Positions 60,939 through 64,000 of a DNA stretch of 64,000 nucleotides are shown here, in pieces. Origin of the DNA: Pholiota molesta (lineage: Eukaryota; Basidiomycota; Agaricomycetes; Agaricales; Strophariaceae). Where the stretch lies: contig JACGCK010000002.1 of assembly GCA_014925825.1 (NCBI GenBank), positions 310,001 to 374,000 of the forward strand, given 5' to 3'. Both the position numbers and the translations under genes were made by a program. A model generated the notes under the pieces. It was not told the DNA's origin and did not search any database. It was given only the letters and a program-made list of their open reading frames with translations. How positions within the stretch are numbered: the stretch's first letter is position 1; every line of letters begins with the position of its first letter.

Positions 60939-62783
60939 ATGTCTGCCCCTCGGAAGCCAGCACCGCGTCTGGCACGTCCCGCCGTTCGGTATTGGAAAGG
61001 AAAGGCGCCCAAAGGCGCTGCTGAAGTCGAGTCAGAGTCAGAGGCTGAGGAGTTGCCATCGAATCTCGAAGAAGGAGATATCCCACTGGGTGACCAACCG
61101 TATGAGGAGGATGAATACGAAGACCTTCCAGTGAAGCAGGAGAGGGCGACGGCTGTGCCGAAGGCTATGAATATTGCGCTAAAGGATGTCAGCGTGTCGA
61201 AGGAGGGCAAGGTCATAGTCGCTGGACGAGACGAGTCGGGGAGGACTGCTTTAGAAGAGGAAGAAGGTATTGTGTGCATTGATCTCTGGTCGATTTGGTA
61301 ATGTCATTTATCTTTATATTTCTCAGAGTCGGAGGAAGAAGAATCTGAAGAAGAAGAAACAAAACCGGAGGTCGGTGAAGAGGTCTCTGAAGAAGAGGTA
61401 GGCATAAGCATGTGCTATATATTCGACTTGATATTGAATTCGTCCTAGTCCAGCGAATACGAATCTTCGGAGGAGGAAAAGGTCGAATTTCGACCTATGT
61501 TCGTGCCAAAGTAGGTCGTGCTAGTTATTGTAATCGGTTGCACCTCCTGATCTCACTCACAGACGAGCGCGCGTTACTATTGCCGAGAAGGAGAAAATAG
61601 CACAAGATACCGAGGAGGCTATAAGAAAGAAAGAGCTGGAAGCGGAAGAACGGCGCAAACAGAGTCATGATCTTGTGGCGGAGAGTATACGGCGTGAATT
61701 AGCTGAAAGTACGTGCATTGCCCTCTTCTATATCTATTCGCCGCTAATACACGTTGATTTCGGTAATTTACAGAGGAAAAAGAAGACGAAGTTCCAGATG
61801 TCGATGATACGGATGGACTGGACCCAGCGGCTGAATTCGAGGCATGGAGATTGCGCGAACTCGGAAGGATAAAGCAAGAGAAGGAAGAGGAACTGGCGCG
61901 CGAGAAAGAGCGCGAAGAAGTCGAACGCAGACGAGCTATGCCAGAAGAGCAGCGTATGAAAGAAGATTTGGAACGTGCTCAGAAACTCAGGGAAGAGAAG
62001 CCAAAGGGTCAACAGAAGTTTTTGCAAAAATACTGGCATAAGGGTGCCTTCCATCAGGTCAGCATTGTCTCATTTATTAAATTACATACGACATCTCATT
62101 GTTTTCACAGGACGAAGATATTCTCAAACGGCATGACTTCACAGAGGCTACAGAATCCACAGTGGATGTCTCGATGTTGCCTAAAGTCATGCAAGTAAAG
62201 AACTTTGGCAAACGAAGCCGGACCAAATATACACATTTGTTGGATCAAGATACCACCGTTGCAGCTGGAGGATTTGGAGGAGTGGCCCCTGTGAAGGCAG
62301 GAGGAACTGGTGTGGAAGGTGGCGGCTGTTTCCTATGCGGTGGTCCGCATTTGAAGAAAGGTGTGTATTAATTAAAGATTACATCATTCAGACCATTGAT
62401 GCTTCCACTCCCAAGATTGCCCACAAAACAATGAAACCGGTCGGCCAACTGGTGCTAATGCGACGCACACAATGAACCAGCGGTTCAGTTCAACCAGAGA
62501 AAGCAAAGGATCATGGAGGGAGGGTGACGATGCCCCTGGCCGAAGCGACAACAGCTGGAGAAGCAATAATGATAGGAGGGGAGATGGTGACAAGAGACGA
62601 GATGATGATAGGAGAAGAGACGACGGCTACCGCGACCGCCCTACTGCACGTACTAGGGACGATTACTCAAGACCTCCACCCAGTGATACCAGACATCGTG
62701 ATGACTACCACAAGTCGCGGCGGCGGTCTCGAGAAAGGACGCCTGAAAGAGATTCACGGGACAAACGACGACGAATGGATTGA
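60939..62783 (+). CDS. MFAP1-family spliceosome protein with C-terminal zinc knuckle
   Basis: MFAP1 is a nuclear protein of the spliceosomal B complex. N-terminus MSAPRKPAPRLARPAVRYWKG is the family start; acidic Glu/Ser blocks follow, then EEEKVEFRPMFVPK, RARVTIAEKEK, a charged coiled-coil (61590-62010, EAEERRKQSHDLVAESIRRE), QQKFLQKYWHKGAFHQDED, FTEATESTVDVSMLPKVMQV and KNFGKRSRTKYTHLLDQDTT. After this point a Gly-rich linker leads to CFLCGGPHLKKDCPQ (split by the intron near 62361-62420), a CCHC knuckle, and an Arg/Asp-rich RS-like tail ending at 62783. Animal MFAP1, as I recall, ends soon after the DQDTT region, so the knuckle and RD tail look like an added RNA-binding module. Frame intact. 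Confidence 0.88.
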
Positions 62784-63248
62784 ACTTTAAGCGGGTCGAT
62801 TCTGTAATATAGATTGTTGGTTTACTTATACATGGTACCAGAGGGTACCGGCATGCTTGTCTGCCGAACGGTTATTTCGGTGGTTATTGAAGTAAAAACT
62901 ACCTGATCGGGGTCGTGGATCGACCATACGAAAGCATCATCAATGTCATGGCGCGCCTCCTGGGCGATTTGCTTTGCCTTCATCCCGTCGCCCACACGCC
63001 CACCCTGCGCCCACTGGCGCTCGGGTTACCGGAGGTCTCAATTCACACGACTTCGCTTACGTCTGGGAATTGCATCCCCAGTTTTTCACTCGGTGGGGTT
63101 CTATAGACCCCATCTAGTTCACAGACATCACTCGAAAGAAAGTTGCCATCTGCAATCTAGCTGTTTATCAAGCGCAGCTCTTCATTTTTAGCTGCCCACC
63201 TCGCTGCAGTCCTGTCAACTCTCTTAATAACTTTCTTCCTCGATCTCC
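62784..63248. other. Intergenic region MFAP1 to FAD oxidoreductase
   Basis: About 465 bp holding the MFAP1 trailer and promoter of the next gene. Short frames without motif; no RNA gene recognised. Confidence 0.45.
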
Positions 63249-64000
63249 ATGCCTCGCACGGTAAAAGTAGCGGTGGTTGGGACTGGGCTCGCAGGATTGA
63301 CTGCCGCACATCTGTTGACGAAACAATGCGAGGGAAACGAAGTTGAATTCGAGGTCCATTTATTTGAAAAGGTATGTCTTCACAATTATCAGGAAGCCGG
63401 AGCTCGAGTATTTGTCAATTTTGACCTCTTATAATAACAGGCCTCGAGCATTGGCATGGACTCTTCCTCTATATCACTAGCACCATCTAGTCTGGAGCAC
63501 GATTGGCGTATTGATGTACCAATGCGTTCGTTTCAAGGAGGTATGTCGTACGATCACTTTTTCTTTCTTTTCCGGACCCGCCTCATATTCTTTCTCAAGG
63601 TTATTATCCAAATTTAATCGCACTCTATCGACGCCTCGGAGTAAAATTCCGACAAGCGGATTTTTCGTACTCATTTTCATCGCTATCGTTTCCCAGTTCA
63701 ACATGGTGTGACCGATCTATAACCACTACTATGATCTACAATGGAGCCTCAGGTCGTGCAGGAGTTAGCAAGCCATCTGTTCTTGACAGGCATATACCGA
63801 AAACCCATGGACATATACCAGCTTCAGGATTGAAGTTTTGGACCTGGGTCCTATTCCTATACATGACGCTGCAAGTGATTATATGTTACTTAATCACGAT
63901 TATCCATTCTTTGCCGTTCTGGAGATCTCCCAATATCCCAAATCTTACTTTCGCGCAATGGACCTCACAAACGACTCCAAAAAGTCTACTAGCAAAATTG
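63249..64000 (+). CDS. FAD-dependent amine-oxidase-like oxidoreductase, 5' part
   Basis: Start MPRTVKVAVVGTGLAGLTAA at 63249 with the dinucleotide-binding GxGxxG motif and HLFEKASSIGMDSSSISL, typical of the flavin amine oxidase/NAD(P)-binding group. Exons: 63249-63371, 63442-63540 (approximate), then from about 63600. Next: DVPMRSFQGGYYPNLIALYR, then KFWTWVLFLYMTLQVIICYL, a stretch that may be membrane-spanning and is usual in the fungal membrane-attached subgroup. The frame runs open to the window edge, so the C-terminal half is missing. Substrate unknown. Confidence 0.8.

Noticed and set aside
1..64000. Secondary-metabolite gene cluster around the oxygenase and FAD oxidoreductase
   Set aside because: They sit at opposite ends of the window with housekeeping genes between; no synthase, transporter or pathway regulator near either.
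1..64000. CRISPR arrays, riboswitches, tRNA or rRNA genes
   Set aside because: No direct-repeat array, cloverleaf with A/B boxes or rRNA core was seen on scanning both strands by eye; a tRNAscan or Infernal run would be decisive.

Overview
The window is nuclear DNA from a filamentous basidiomycete, most likely a mushroom-forming agaricomycete. Genes are broken by many short GT-AG introns (typically 45-65 nt), spacing is tight, and several divergent pairs share promoters of about 90-375 bp. The gene families are those of fungal primary biology (GH72 glucan remodelling, SUR7, Atg26-type sterol glucosyltransferase, copper-fist regulator, class 1A dihydroorotate dehydrogenase). I saw no prokaryotic operon, CRISPR array, tRNA, rRNA or intact transposon.

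Layout. 0-10 kb: end of an isopenicillin-N-synthase-like oxygenase (+), ATG26-type sterol glucosyltransferase (-), SUR7-family membrane protein (+), GPI-anchored GH72 glucanosyltransferase (+). 10-23 kb: ABCF translation factor GCN20 (+), DNA topoisomerase II (+), rhodanese plus tyrosine phosphatase (+). 23.2-26.5 kb: a 3.2-kb stretch with no convincing gene. 26.5-35.7 kb: WW-domain protein (+), ISA1 (-), BAR-SH3 RVS167 (-), SBDS/SDO1 (+), ALG1 (-), NFU1 (+). 36-41 kb: copper-fist transcription factor (+), UBE2W-type E2 (-), HEM3 (-). 41-50 kb: Pumilio RNA-binding protein (-), UVRAG/Vps38 (-). 49.9-56.7 kb: acidic protein of unknown role (+), S1/P1 nuclease (+), truncated cullin (-), URA1-type dihydroorotate dehydrogenase (-). 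56.9-64 kb: TRAPP subunit TRS31 (-), BTB protein (+), MFAP1 with a zinc knuckle (+), and the start of an FAD oxidoreductase (+).

The genes form no single pathway or cluster. Loose themes are iron-sulfur and haem biogenesis (ISA1, NFU1, HEM3), membrane traffic and autophagy (ATG26, RVS167, UVRAG/VPS38, TRS31), ubiquitin (UBE2W, cullin fragment, BTB protein), and cell surface (SUR7, GH72, ALG1).

The most important warning for a reader: about twenty conserved reading frames jump frame within an exon, and in every case I checked the addition of one base restores the family sequence. Essential genes such as ALG1, TOP2 and URA1 are hit, so I read these as single-base deletion errors in the sequence rather than gene decay. 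No wholly new system is evident. The best leads are micro-exons of 3-12 nt, two GC-AG introns, an N-terminal-only cullin, two MCB boxes upstream of TOP2, a CRE/E-box composite upstream of SDO1, and an MFAP1 with a CCHC knuckle.
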